In this document: in pieces, positions 27,297-36,096 of the stretch
Numbering within the stretch: position 1 is the first letter of the stretch
How the letters are laid out: every line of letters begins with the position of its first letter
Assembly: GCF_041320595.1 (NCBI RefSeq)
Contig: NZ_CP166625.1
Span: 2,850,001 to 2,914,000, forward strand
DNA: 64,000 bases
Direction: 5' to 3'
Origin: Pleomorphomonas sp. PLEO
Lineage (GTDB): Bacteria > Pseudomonadota > Alphaproteobacteria > Rhizobiales > Pleomorphomonadaceae
Position numbers and translations under genes: made by a program
Notes under the pieces: model-generated
What the model was told of the DNA's origin: nothing
The model's input: only the letters and a program-made list of their open reading frames with translations
Databases searched by the model: none

Positions 27297-28133
27297 ATGT
27301 CCTCGTTGTCCCTTAGCCCTCAATCCGTGAGCCGTCCGCTTGACGCCATCGACCCGGTGTGGGCCCGCGTCCGCCGGGAAGCCGCCGCTGTCGTCGAGAA
27401 CGAGCCGGCCCTTGGCGGCTTCATGCATCTCACTGTGCTCGACCACGTCAGGCTCGAGGACGCGGTCATCCAACGGGTCGCCGATCGGCTCGGCAACACC
27501 ACCGTTCTCTCGGCAATGATCGCTCAGGCCTTTCGCGAGGCGGTGGCCGACGATGCCGACATCGCCGCCGCCTTCCGCTCGGACATCGTCGCCTTCGAGG
27601 ATCGTGACCCGGCCTGCGACCGGTTCATCGAGCCGCTGCTGTACTTCAAGGGATATCACGCCATCGAGGCGCACCGGCTCGCTCACTGGCTCTGGAACCG
27701 CGGTCGGCGCGATCTGGCGCTCTATCTGCAAAGCCGGTCGTCGGAGGTGTTCCAAGTCGATATCAATCCTGGCGCACATTTGGGGCGCGGACTGTTCTTC
27801 GACCACGCCACCGGTATCGTGATCGGCGAGACCGCCGTGGTGGAAGACGATGTGTCGCTGTTGCAGAATGTGACGCTCGGAGGCACCGGTAAGGAGACCG
27901 GCGACCGCCATCCCAAGATCCGCCACGGCGTGATGATCGGCGCCGGGTCGAAGATCCTGGGCAACATCGAGGTGGGGTGCTGCTCACGCGTCGCTGCTGG
28001 TTCGGTGGTGCTGAAGCCGGTGCCGCGCGGCATGACAGTGGCCGGCGTGCCGGCACGCGTGATCGGAGAGGCCGGCTGCAGCGATCCATCCCATTCCATG
28101 GACCAACGCTTGCTGGACGGAGCGGAAGGCTGA
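27297..28133 (+). CDS. cysE: Serine O-acetyltransferase
   Basis: A 278-residue CysE, which acetylates serine as the first step of cysteine synthesis. The N-terminal helical domain is followed by the left-handed beta-helix with hexapeptide repeats: DINPGAHLGRGLFFDHATGIVIGE carries the catalytic Asp/His pair (segment named by its ends), then TLGGTGKETGDRHPKI and GAGSKILGNIEVG. I start at the ATG at 27297; the upstream frame is not conserved-looking, although the Shine-Dalgarno (AAGG) is very close to the start. The DUF3126 gene follows 150 bases later. Confidence 0.93.
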   Translation: MSSLSLSPQSVSRPLDAIDPVWARVRREAAAVVENEPALGGFMHLTVLDHVRLEDAVIQRVADRLGNTTVLSAMIAQAFREAVADDADIAAAFRSDIVAFEDRDPACDRFIEPLLYFKGYHAIEAHRLAHWLWNRGRRDLALYLQSRSSEVFQVDINPGAHLGRGLFFDHATGIVIGETAVVEDDVSLLQNVTLGGTGKETGDRHPKIRHGVMIGAGSKILGNIEVGCCSRVAAGSVVLKPVPRGMTVAGVPARVIGEAGCSDPSHSMDQRLLDGAEG

Positions 28134-28282
28134 GAAAGAGCGGGGGAGTCGTGCAACCGGCCCGCCGTTCGAGGGTTTCCTTGCCAGCCCGTCCGTGCCA
28201 GAACACGTCGGCGACTCGTCGCCGTCCGGTTTCGCCGCTCCTATCGTGAGCGGCAGCCGGCATTCAGACTGGAGAAGCTAAC

Positions 28283-28495
28283 TTGACCAAAGACGACATC
28301 GCCCGCATCGAGAAATTCATGCGCAAGACGCTGCAATCGCCGGCTATCAGCGTGCGAGTGCGCCCGCGCAAGACCGACTCTGCCGAGGTCTACGTTGGTG
28401 AAGAGTTCATCGGCGTCGTCTACGAAGACGATGAGGATGACGATAAGTCGTTCAATTTCCAGATGGCGATTCTCGCCGAGGATCTGGCTGGCTGA
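28283..28495 (+). CDS. DUF3126 family small protein
   Basis: A 70-residue acidic protein typical of alphaproteobacteria, of unknown function. The pattern IEKFMRKTLQSP, then RKTDSAEVYVGEEFIGVV, and an acidic DEDDDKSFNFQMAILAEDL tail matches DUF3126 as I remember it. The TTG at 28283 has GGAG 8 bases upstream and is the best start. It is usually near cysE in related genomes, and is so here. A strong terminator follows. Confidence 0.8.
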   Translation: MTKDDIARIEKFMRKTLQSPAISVRVRPRKTDSAEVYVGEEFIGVVYEDDEDDDKSFNFQMAILAEDLAG

Positions 28496-28531
28496 CTGGC
28501 TCTCGCATCGACGCGAAGGCGCCGCATTCCG

Positions 28532-28575
28532 GAGCGCTGCGTGTTTCACGAGAACACGCAGCGCTCTATTTTTTT
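28532..28575. terminator. Strong terminator after DUF3126 gene
   Basis: GAGCGCTGCGTGTT (28532-28545) pairs with AACACGCAGCGCTC (28553-28566), a perfect 14-bp stem, followed by TATTTTTTT. It ends the plus-strand cysE-DUF3126 transcripts. The minus-strand gene at 28610 ends just beyond it and may use the same stem. Confidence 0.9.
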
Positions 28576-28609
28576 GAGCTCAAAGCGAGACGCTGTTCAT
28601 TCAAGGCCG

Positions 28610-29362
28610 CTAGGCGGTCACGCCGAATGACAGGAGCAACACGCGTACGCCGCTCTTGATGCCGTCCCAGTTGCCGAGCAGCCCCTTGCGGAACCGGATC
28701 TGAACCGAGAGATCGCTGCCGGCATGAATCTCGGTCATGCAGGACGCCGGGTACTCGCTGTCGTCTGGAGCCGTGCAATGGGTGGTGAACGGGTTGGTCG
28801 AACCCGCCTCGAAGAACACTTCCTCTCCGCTGAGGCCTGACTCCTCGGACATGCGGTGCCCGACGAGACCGGCCGGGGCGGGGATGGTCCCTTCTTCGAA
28901 AAAGTGCTGGTAGACATTGATCAGCCGGCCGACGCTGTCGGTGGGCGTGTCGCGCGTGCGGATCGTCAGGTAGACGATCGGCGCGTCGGCTCCGAGGTCG
29001 AGGAAGTCCTTGCGGAAGGCGCGCGTATAGCCGGCCATTTCCGGGAAGTGGGCGGCGAGGTCGATGCGGTCGTGCGGACCGACGTTCCTCTGGTCGGCAA
29101 AACGGAACATGTTGGCTGGAATCATCAACCGTTGCTGGCCAATGAAAAGCGCGATCGGCGTTGGGTCGGTCGAGCGGCCATCCCGGCTGTCGAAGTTGCC
29201 TGAGAGGTTGATGAGGATATTCACCAGCATCACGCCGCCCGCCAGCAGGAACGTGGTGAGTACGGCGCGCAGGAACCATGCTGCCGCGCTGGTGCGACGA
29301 CGGGCTGGGCGTTGGGTCGGACGAAGCAGACTTTCGTCCGAATATGCCGCGTAGTGGGTCAC
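28610..29362 (-). CDS. Single-pass membrane protein, unknown function
   Basis: I do not recognise a family with certainty. The 250-residue product has a basic cytoplasmic N-terminus with RPTQRPARRRTS, one membrane helix (about 30-52, AVLTTFLLAGGVMLVNILI) and a soluble periplasmic body of about 195 residues. The body has two nearby cysteines (THCTAPDD and PASCMTE) that could form a disulfide. The GTG at 29362 is chosen because GGGAGG lies upstream; a longer frame to 29485 exists. Long-chain features of an envelope protein are seen but no catalytic motif. Confidence 0.6.
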   Translation of the reverse strand: MTHYAAYSDESLLRPTQRPARRRTSAAAWFLRAVLTTFLLAGGVMLVNILINLSGNFDSRDGRSTDPTPIALFIGQQRLMIPANMFRFADQRNVGPHDRIDLAAHFPEMAGYTRAFRKDFLDLGADAPIVYLTIRTRDTPTDSVGRLINVYQHFFEEGTIPAPAGLVGHRMSEESGLSGEEVFFEAGSTNPFTTHCTAPDDSEYPASCMTEIHAGSDLSVQIRFRKGLLGNWDGIKSGVRVLLLSFGVTA

Positions 29363-29548
29363 GACCGCCTCCCGAAATGAGACATGGGTCCAGGCCGCCG
29401 TCCTTGGCCGCCTCAAGACACCGCGGAACCCCGCCTGTTTCGCGCCTGAGCCCGCTCCGCACCCTCGCGGCCCAAGCCTTGCCACGTCTGAGGCAGGTTT
29501 ATCCTTATTGTTTCATTTCGGATCAGGGTTAAGGCGGGGTTAACGACG

Positions 29549-29878
29549 ATGAATGTCGAGATTCTGGTTACATGTTTTTCGGTGGCTCTGGGCTTTGTCC
29601 TGGCAGGCCTTCTGTCGTCCCTTTATCAACTGGTGACCTCGAAGCCGGCCCGCTTCGAGATGCAGGCAGAGACGATTTTGCTCGGTATCGCCCAGACTTT
29701 CCTGATTATGTTCGCCGGTCCGGCCATTCTGATGCGCAATGCCATTCGCGGCCGGCGGATCGAACATCGCAATGTCGGTTGGCTGGTGGCCTCGACGGCG
29801 ATCGCCGGCGCCTGGAGCCTCTGCTCGGGTGTGATGCTGCTGCCCTTCTTTGTCGTGGTGGCCCAGGCGATCGGTTGA
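29549..29878 (+). CDS. Small membrane protein (DUF6949-like)
   Basis: A 109-residue protein with three predicted membrane helices (about 5-28, 43-62 and 79-106) and a basic loop NAIRGRRIEHRNVG between the second and third. The sequence resembles a small Hyphomicrobiales-specific family I know as DUF6949. Function unknown. It is divergent from the preceding membrane-protein gene and lies upstream of the GGDEF-EAL gene. Confidence 0.6.
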   Translation: MNVEILVTCFSVALGFVLAGLLSSLYQLVTSKPARFEMQAETILLGIAQTFLIMFAGPAILMRNAIRGRRIEHRNVGWLVASTAIAGAWSLCSGVMLLPFFVVVAQAIG

Positions 29879-30054
29879 TCCGGACAATCGACTTTGTGCC
29901 GATTGTCGCTGCCGGATGTTCAAATGCGAAAGACTTCTGAAACGGTTCGCCCCTAGAGTTACCCTTCATGCTTGTGGGCGAGGCGTGGGCACATGTCGCG
30001 GTTCGGCTGGGGAGACACAGAACAGAAGAGCGCGCGCCACTGCGAGGTGGCAGC

Positions 30055-32103
30055 ATGAATCTTCTCGCCTTCTTGCGTTTCCGCAAAGCGGACATCTTGC
30101 GGAAGGCGGCAAACCTACTGCCGATCTTTTTCACCGCCATCCTGCTTGTTTTCGCCGAGAACTCTGCCCTGGAGGCTTATCGAACCTTCCAGCGCATCGA
30201 GGCCTCGAATGCCAGTCAGGCCATCCAGGCCGGCCGTGATATCGGCGATCAAGCCAAGCTTGTGGAGATGTCCCGCCGAAAGCTTGGCAATCGCCTGATC
30301 CTTGGCTTCACGCTGGACGACGCCCACGATATTCGCGAGTCTCTTCGCCAACTGCTCTCCACGATCGAAGGAGCCCGCTCGTCGTTCATCATGCCCGGCG
30401 ACGCTGCGCTGATTTCCCAGATCGATAGCATTGCCGAACTTGCTTCTGGTCTCAGCGCCGCCTTTGCCAACGTTGGCCCCGAGGATACGGCGATCCTCAA
30501 CGCTCTTGATGGCGATCTCAGACGATTGTCGGAAAAGTTCCGCCTGCTTCAGGAAAACATGTCGGAGCAAGGGGTGCGCTATATCGCCCTGCAAGGCGAA
30601 ACGCTGGCGGCGAGTTACTCAGCGATGCTGAAGCTCTCCATCGCCTTGGTTGGCGCCATCGTGTCGATGCTGGCGCTTCTGGTCCTCAACCGTCGCGCCA
30701 CTTGGCAGGCCAATTATCGTGCGGATCACGACGTCACCACTGGCGTGCTGAACCGCCGGGCCTTCGAGCGTTGGATCGAGGGTATCCACTTCGACCCGCA
30801 GGCTTCCAAGGCGGTGATGGTGTTCGACCTCGACAATTTCAAAGAGGTCAACGACGAACTGGGCCATATGGCCGGCGATCACGTCCTCAAGGCTTTTGTC
30901 GGCAGTCTGGTTACCTCCTTCGGTCAGGATGCCTTGGTGGTGCGCTGGGGCGGTGATGAGTTCGTGGTGGTCGTTTCCACCGAGGGGTTCGTCGAGGCTG
31001 GCGCGGTGACGCTGCTACGCGCGTCGTTTGCCCGCCTGCAATCGATCGTGCGCTTCGGCGATACCGACATCGACGTTCGCTGCTCCGGCGGCGCCGCCGT
31101 CTGGCCGTCAGACAGTCGGGATTTCCATGAAGTTCTGCAGCTCGCCGATCTCGCGCTCTATAAGGCGAAGTCACGCGGCAAGTCGCGTTTGCAGTTCTAC
31201 GACACCGACATTCTCAACGAGCGCCATAAGGTTATTGCTCTGCGCGAGCGTCTGAGGGCGGCGCTCCGCGATGGGGAGCTCAGCCTCTATTGGCAGCCGC
31301 AGGTCGATGTGGAGCACGGTTATGTTCCCTCGGCGGAGGCCTTGATCCGCTGGACGGACCGTGAAACGGGCCGGCTCGTGCCTCCGAGCGAGTTCATTCC
31401 GGCTGCCGAGACATCTGACCTGATCATCGAAATCGACAATTTCGTCATTGAGGAGGCGGTCCGCACCGCGGCGAAATGGTCGACCATCTGGCAATATCCG
31501 CCGATTGCCGCGGTCAACGTGTCGGCCATGCATTTCCAGAGGCGCGAATTCGTTGGCCAGGTGCGAGACCTTCTTCGCCGTTACAATCTCAGTCCCGATC
31601 GGCTGGAACTTGAAATTACCGAAGGTGTCATTCTCGGCAACAACACCGAGGTCACGCGCAATCTCAAGGGGCTCGAGGCGCTCGGCGTGCATATCGCCCT
31701 CGACGACTTCGGAACCGGCTATTCCAACATCGCGTATCTGTCACAGCTGAAACCAGACCGGCTGAAGATCGACCAGACCTTCATCGCCTCGCTGTCGGGT
31801 AGCTGCCAGATGTCGTCGCTGGTGTCAGCCATCATTGGCATCGGCAAGGCGATCAACTGCGAGGTGGTTGCCGAGGGGGTCGAGACGGCCGAGCAGCTCG
31901 AGTTGGTACAGCGCCTGGGTTGCTGTCTGGTGCAGGGCTATCATTTCGCCAAGCCTATGCCCGACGAGGAATTCCAGGTCTGGCGCGATGCCAACTACCC
32001 GGATGCCGTCGCAGCGGTAAGGCATCTCCGCCGGGTCGGTGATCGTCTGGCGAGCGTCATTGGCGGCGATATTGTTCGAAGCCGCGATCACGACGTGCCG
32101 TAG
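30055..32103 (+). CDS. Membrane GGDEF-EAL protein (c-di-GMP turnover)
   Basis: A 682-residue inner-membrane signalling protein. Membrane helices lie at about 20-40 and 190-215, enclosing a periplasmic helical sensor of about 150 residues. The GGDEF domain has an intact GGDEF motif (299-303) and the EAL domain an intact EAL motif (428-430) plus NVSAMHF, ITEG, DDFGTGYS and VAEGVET metal or catalytic segments, so both synthesis and hydrolysis of cyclic di-GMP are possible. The ATG at 30055 follows GCGAGGTGG; the frame upstream to 29968 is not convincing. It likely tunes motility or adhesion; a chemotaxis receptor and a second, degenerate GGDEF protein are also in the window. Confidence 0.9.
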   Translation: MNLLAFLRFRKADILRKAANLLPIFFTAILLVFAENSALEAYRTFQRIEASNASQAIQAGRDIGDQAKLVEMSRRKLGNRLILGFTLDDAHDIRESLRQLLSTIEGARSSFIMPGDAALISQIDSIAELASGLSAAFANVGPEDTAILNALDGDLRRLSEKFRLLQENMSEQGVRYIALQGETLAASYSAMLKLSIALVGAIVSMLALLVLNRRATWQANYRADHDVTTGVLNRRAFERWIEGIHFDPQASKAVMVFDLDNFKEVNDELGHMAGDHVLKAFVGSLVTSFGQDALVVRWGGDEFVVVVSTEGFVEAGAVTLLRASFARLQSIVRFGDTDIDVRCSGGAAVWPSDSRDFHEVLQLADLALYKAKSRGKSRLQFYDTDILNERHKVIALRERLRAALRDGELSLYWQPQVDVEHGYVPSAEALIRWTDRETGRLVPPSEFIPAAETSDLIIEIDNFVIEEAVRTAAKWSTIWQYPPIAAVNVSAMHFQRREFVGQVRDLLRRYNLSPDRLELEITEGVILGNNTEVTRNLKGLEALGVHIALDDFGTGYSNIAYLSQLKPDRLKIDQTFIASLSGSCQMSSLVSAIIGIGKAINCEVVAEGVETAEQLELVQRLGCCLVQGYHFAKPMPDEEFQVWRDANYPDAVAAVRHLRRVGDRLASVIGGDIVRSRDHDVP

Positions 32104-32189
32104 GGCCTGCCTTGGTTGGGGCTTGGTGGTGAAGGGCGCGAGCGCTATGTATGCACCGATCATCAGCCCCCTTCAGAGCGGAGCGCGCC

Positions 32190-32540
32190 ATGGCCGTCTG
32201 GCCCACCGAAATTCGTCTTTCCTCCGACAAGCGTTCGTTGGCCGTGTCGTTTGAGGATGGCAAATCCTTTTCCATTCCCGCCGAGCTTCTCAGGGTCAAC
32301 TCCCCGTCGGCTGAGGTTCAGGGCCATGCCCCCAGCCAGCGCATCACAGTGCCCGGCAAGAAGGCCGTCACGATCACCGCGGTGGAGCCGGTCGGTTCCT
32401 ACGCTGTCCGCCTGGTGTTCGACGATGGCCACGACAGTGGCCTTTATACATGGACCATCCTCTACGAGACTGGTCGCGACAAGGAGGCGCTGTTCTCCGC
32501 TTACCTCGCCGAACTCGATGCCAAGGGTCTTTCGCGCTGA
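32190..32540 (+). CDS. DUF971 family protein
   Basis: A 116-residue protein of the DUF971 (gamma-butyrobetaine hydroxylase N-terminal-like) family. Typical segments are WPTEIRLSSDKRSLAVSFEDG, LLRVNSPSAEVQGH and the C-terminal HDSGLYTWTILYE. Such proteins are small, cytoplasmic and sometimes linked to Fe-S carrier proteins. GGAG lies 6 bases before the ATG at 32190. It lies downstream of the GGDEF-EAL gene and may share its transcript. Confidence 0.8.
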   Translation: MAVWPTEIRLSSDKRSLAVSFEDGKSFSIPAELLRVNSPSAEVQGHAPSQRITVPGKKAVTITAVEPVGSYAVRLVFDDGHDSGLYTWTILYETGRDKEALFSAYLAELDAKGLSR

Positions 32541-32558
32541 ACCCTGTGGCAGGATATG

Positions 32559-32588
32559 AAAACGCCGTCGTGGCAAGCCGCGACGGCG
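32559..32588 (-). terminator. Terminator after L,D-transpeptidase gene
   Basis: CGCCGTCG (32563-32570) pairs with CGACGGCG (32581-32588); on the minus strand the stem is followed by TTTTC. It lies between the stops of the convergent DUF971 and transpeptidase genes and would end the latter. Confidence 0.6.
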
Positions 32589-32613
32589 CTCTACTTCTCG
32601 TGATGGCAGAGGA

Positions 32614-33216
32614 TCAGCGGACGACGACGACCTTGGTACCGACGCCGACGCGTTCGTAGAGGTCGGCGACGTCGTCGTTGGTCATCCGGATGCAGCCCGA
32701 TGATACAGCCTGACCAATGGTCCAGGGCTCAGCCGTGCCGTGGATGCGGTAGATGGTCGAACCGATGTACATGGCGCGGGCGCCGAGCGGATTGTCCGGA
32801 CCACCGGGCATGAAGTAGGGCAGCTTAGGCTGGCGCTTGCGCATCGCCGACGGTGGCGTCCAGCCGGGCCACTCGGCCTTGCGGGTGATGTGATGGATAC
32901 CTTGCCACGTGAAGCCGGGGCGGCCTACGCCGATGCCATACTTCATCGCCTTGCCGTCGCCGAACACGTAGTAGAGGCGGCGCTCGGTCGTGTTGACGAT
33001 GATCGTGCCACCGCCAAAGGGACCGGCGTAGTCGATCATTTCCTTCTTGATCGGGCTTTCCATCGAACGCGTCGAAGGCCGGCGCACAATCGTCTGGAAG
33101 CTGCTGGAAGCAGGATCCCAGAAGCGGACGGTTTCCTCTTCGGCACGGGCGACGCCCGTATGGAGCGACGCGGCCATCGTGGCAACCGCCGCAAGGAGAA
33201 GCATCTTTCTCATCAT
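32614..33216 (-). CDS. L,D-transpeptidase (YkuD domain)
   Basis: A 200-residue exported peptidoglycan cross-linking enzyme. The signal peptide (MMRKMLLLAAVATMAASLHTG, cleavage near ARA) is followed by a YkuD domain containing TIIVNTTERRLYYVFGDG and the catalytic IHGTAEPWTIGQAVSSGCIRM region, here with His in YRIHGT and Cys in SSGCIRM. Such enzymes form 3-3 cross-links or anchor lipoproteins. I chose the double ATG at 33211-33216; the longer frame to 33264 starts without a signal sequence. Confidence 0.9.
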   Translation of the reverse strand: MMRKMLLLAAVATMAASLHTGVARAEEETVRFWDPASSSFQTIVRRPSTRSMESPIKKEMIDYAGPFGGGTIIVNTTERRLYYVFGDGKAMKYGIGVGRPGFTWQGIHHITRKAEWPGWTPPSAMRKRQPKLPYFMPGGPDNPLGARAMYIGSTIYRIHGTAEPWTIGQAVSSGCIRMTNDDVADLYERVGVGTKVVVVR

Positions 33217-33453
33217 CGTGAAAGAACCGGAATCCGATAGGTTTGAGGAGGGCGCAACACACACGAAGTCCGAATCGGAAGCCCGTATCGAACTCCAAAC
33301 TGACGAACAACGATGCAGAGTGCATCGCCCACCTTCAAGCGCTTATAAGCTGAACACGTGCGCCGGTTCCGCCTTCCTGCCGCTTTGTTGCCACAATGCA
33401 ACGGTCGCGTTCCGGTTTTCGAGTCAATACGCTACATCTTGCGGTAACGGCCG

Positions 33454-35400
33454 TCACACCGTGAGCTGCTGGCCCAGTTCGACCACGCGATTGGAGGGCA
33501 AGCGGTAGAAATCGGTGGCATTGGCCGCCGTTCGCGTCAGCGAGATGAACAGGCGGTTTTGCCACACCGGCATTGGCGACTGCGGGCTCGGCTTGAAGGA
33601 GCGACGGTTGAGGAAGAAGGACGTCGCCATGATGTCGAACTTGATGCCCTGCTTGCGGCACTGCGCCAGCGCACGCGGCACATTCGGGGATTCCATGTAG
33701 CCGAACGTCAGCTCGACGAGAATGAAGTCCTCCGAAAGCGGCTCGATCTTCACGCGCTGATCGTCCGGATAGCGCGGCGACGTTACCACATGCACGGTCA
33801 TGATGATGTTCTTGGCGTGCAGGACGTTGTTGTGCTTGAGATTGTGCAGGAGCGCGCTGGGGGCGATCTCGGGATCGGACGTCAGGAACACGGCTGTGCC
33901 ACCGACCCGCACCGGATGCGACTTGGCGAGCATCTTGACCAGATCGGTGAGCTGGATGTTCTCCCGGTGGGCCTTCTCGTAGACGAGTTCGCTGCCGCGC
34001 ACCCAGGTCCACATGCAGGTGGCAACGCAGGCGGCCAGCGTCAGCGGCAGATAACCGCCGTCGAACACCTTCAGGAGGTTGGCCGACAGGAAGATGAGTT
34101 CCATGGACAGGAAGGGGGCGACGATGGCGACCGCCACCCAGATCGGCCACTTCCAGACTTTCCAGACGACAATGAAGGCCAGCATCGACGACATCACCAT
34201 CTCGCCGGTGACGGAGATGCCGTAAGCGGAGGCCAGCGCGCTCGACGAACGGAAGAAGACGACCAGCGCCAGGATGCCAATCAGCAGCATCCAGTTGATG
34301 CGCGGCAGGTAGATCTGGCCGGCCTGGGTCTCGGACGTATGACGGCTCTCGATGCGTGGGATGAGGCCGAGCTGTACCGCCTGCTGGGTGAGCGAGAAGG
34401 CGCCGGTGATCACCGCCTGACTGGCGATGATGGTGGCAATGGTCGCCAGCAGGATGAACGGGATGAGCACCGGTTGCGGCACCATCAGGAAGAATGGATT
34501 TTCCACCGCTCCGGGATGAGAGAGTACCAGCGCGCCCTGGCCGAGATAGTTGAGAGTCAGCGCCGGGAAGACCAGAACCAGCCAGGCGAGTTGGATCGGT
34601 CGACGACCGAAATGGCCCATGTCGGCGTAGAGCGCTTCGGCGCCGGTCACCGCCAGGAACACCGAACCGATGACGACTAGGGCCAGGAAACCGTGGTCGA
34701 TGACGAAGCTGATCGCCGAAGTCGGCAGCAGCGCATAAAGGATCGCCGGATCGTCGCTGACGTGCATCAGGCCCAAGACGCCGAGACAGATGAACCAGAC
34801 GGCGGTTATCGGGCCAAACCAGGCCGCGACCCGCCCGGTGCCCAAGCTTTGTATGGCAAACAGCAGGATGAGGATGACGATGGTCAGCGGCACAACGTAG
34901 TTCGAGAATCCCGGGGCCACCACTTTCAAGCCTTCTACCGCCGACAGAACGGAAATAGCAGGCGTGATGACGGCGTCGCCGAAAAACATCGAGGCGCCTA
35001 AAATACCGATGACCAGCGCGAACCCGCCGCGCTTGCCGAGCGCGCCACGCACCAGCGCTACCAGCGACAATGTGCCGCCTTCGCCCTTATTGTCCGCATA
35101 CATCACGAACAGGACATATTTCAGAGTCACCACCAGAGTCAGCGCCCAGATGAGCAGTGACACTACGCCGGTCACCTCGGCGCGGGTGACACCGTTGGCG
35201 GCCGTGTGATGCAGGGCCTCGCGAAACGCGTAAAGAGGGCTGGTGCCGATGTCGCCGTAGACGACGCCAACTGAGCCGACGGCAAGGCCCAACAGAGACC
35301 CGCCGGTGTGGTTCTGCTCGCCCTGGCCGGATACATCTGCGGTAGGAGAGGGGGCGCCCGAGGCGGTCGTCTGGCGATCTGTTGCTTTGGCGTCGTTCAT
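33454..35400 (-). CDS. kup: Low-affinity potassium uptake protein Kup
   Basis: A 648-residue inner-membrane K+/H+ symporter of the KUP family. Twelve predicted membrane helices occupy about residues 40-490; the family signature GVVYGDIGTSPLYAFREAL is near the N-terminus and EGGTLSLVAL follows, with a soluble C-terminal domain ending in VVELGQQLTV. The ATG at 35400 is chosen; the frame upstream to 35484 encodes non-typical residues. It stands alone, divergent from crcB. Confidence 0.93.
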   Translation of the reverse strand: MNDAKATDRQTTASGAPSPTADVSGQGEQNHTGGSLLGLAVGSVGVVYGDIGTSPLYAFREALHHTAANGVTRAEVTGVVSLLIWALTLVVTLKYVLFVMYADNKGEGGTLSLVALVRGALGKRGGFALVIGILGASMFFGDAVITPAISVLSAVEGLKVVAPGFSNYVVPLTIVILILLFAIQSLGTGRVAAWFGPITAVWFICLGVLGLMHVSDDPAILYALLPTSAISFVIDHGFLALVVIGSVFLAVTGAEALYADMGHFGRRPIQLAWLVLVFPALTLNYLGQGALVLSHPGAVENPFFLMVPQPVLIPFILLATIATIIASQAVITGAFSLTQQAVQLGLIPRIESRHTSETQAGQIYLPRINWMLLIGILALVVFFRSSSALASAYGISVTGEMVMSSMLAFIVVWKVWKWPIWVAVAIVAPFLSMELIFLSANLLKVFDGGYLPLTLAACVATCMWTWVRGSELVYEKAHRENIQLTDLVKMLAKSHPVRVGGTAVFLTSDPEIAPSALLHNLKHNNVLHAKNIIMTVHVVTSPRYPDDQRVKIEPLSEDFILVELTFGYMESPNVPRALAQCRKQGIKFDIMATSFFLNRRSFKPSPQSPMPVWQNRLFISLTRTAANATDFYRLPSNRVVELGQQLTV

Positions 35401-35712
35401 GTAGAACCGTCGCGGGGATCGGACGTCGGTGACGTCGGCTCGATCTGGCGGCGTGGGAATAGCGGAATATACGCAAATCCGCAAGCACGGCCGCCGGGCG
35501 GTATTGCCAGCGAATTGGGCAGGTTTTCAGGGCTTGCCATGTGGTTTATCCGCTGATCCCCTCAGGATGGAACTTCGACCTTATAGCCTTTGCAGCGGAA
35601 CGCGGCGCGGCGAATGAGGTTCCAATTTATCGGGCTATGCTCTAGAAAGCGCGAAACCGCCGCCGGCCGTACTTTCGGCATCAGCCCGGCGTCCCTACGG
35701 TCGAGTGTCGCC

Positions 35713-36096
35713 ATGTCGCTTGTTTCACTGCTCCTCGTCGCCATTGGCGGCGCCTTCGGCTCGGTCTGCCGTTATCTGGTGGGTGTCGGCGCCGGCCGGC
35801 TCCTCGGAGCGGATTTCCCATTTGGAACCATGATCGTCAATGTCGCGGGTTCCTTCATCATGGGGCTGTTCATCGAGCTTCTGGCCTTGAAATTCAACGG
35901 TTCGGAGTCTCTCCGTCTGTTCGTGGCGGTGGGCATCCTCGGCGGCTTCACCACGTTGTCGTCCTTCTCGCTCGACACCATCGTGCTGTTCGAACGCGGT
36001 CTGGTGACCACCGCCGCGGTCTATGTCGGCGGATCGATCGTGCTGTCTCTGGCCGCGCTGGTGGCCGGTCTCCAACTCGTAAGGGCCTTTGCATGA
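35713..36096 (+). CDS. crcB: Fluoride ion channel CrcB
   Basis: A 127-residue Fluc-type fluoride exporter with four membrane helices. The family marks are GGAFGSVCRY near the N-terminus, GTMIVNVAGSFIMG with the pore asparagine, and GGFTTLSSFSLD. It works as an antiparallel dual-topology dimer. I start at the ATG at 35713; the frame runs open to 35590. No crcB riboswitch pattern is seen upstream. The stop overlaps the start of the pseudouridine synthase gene (ATGA), a pairing found in many rhizobia. Confidence 0.92.
   Translation: MSLVSLLLVAIGGAFGSVCRYLVGVGAGRLLGADFPFGTMIVNVAGSFIMGLFIELLALKFNGSESLRLFVAVGILGGFTTLSSFSLDTIVLFERGLVTTAAVYVGGSIVLSLAALVAGLQLVRAFA

Noticed and set aside
35590-35712. 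Fluoride riboswitch before crcB
   Set aside because: The conserved core sequence of the crcB motif is not seen in the 130 bases before the start codon.
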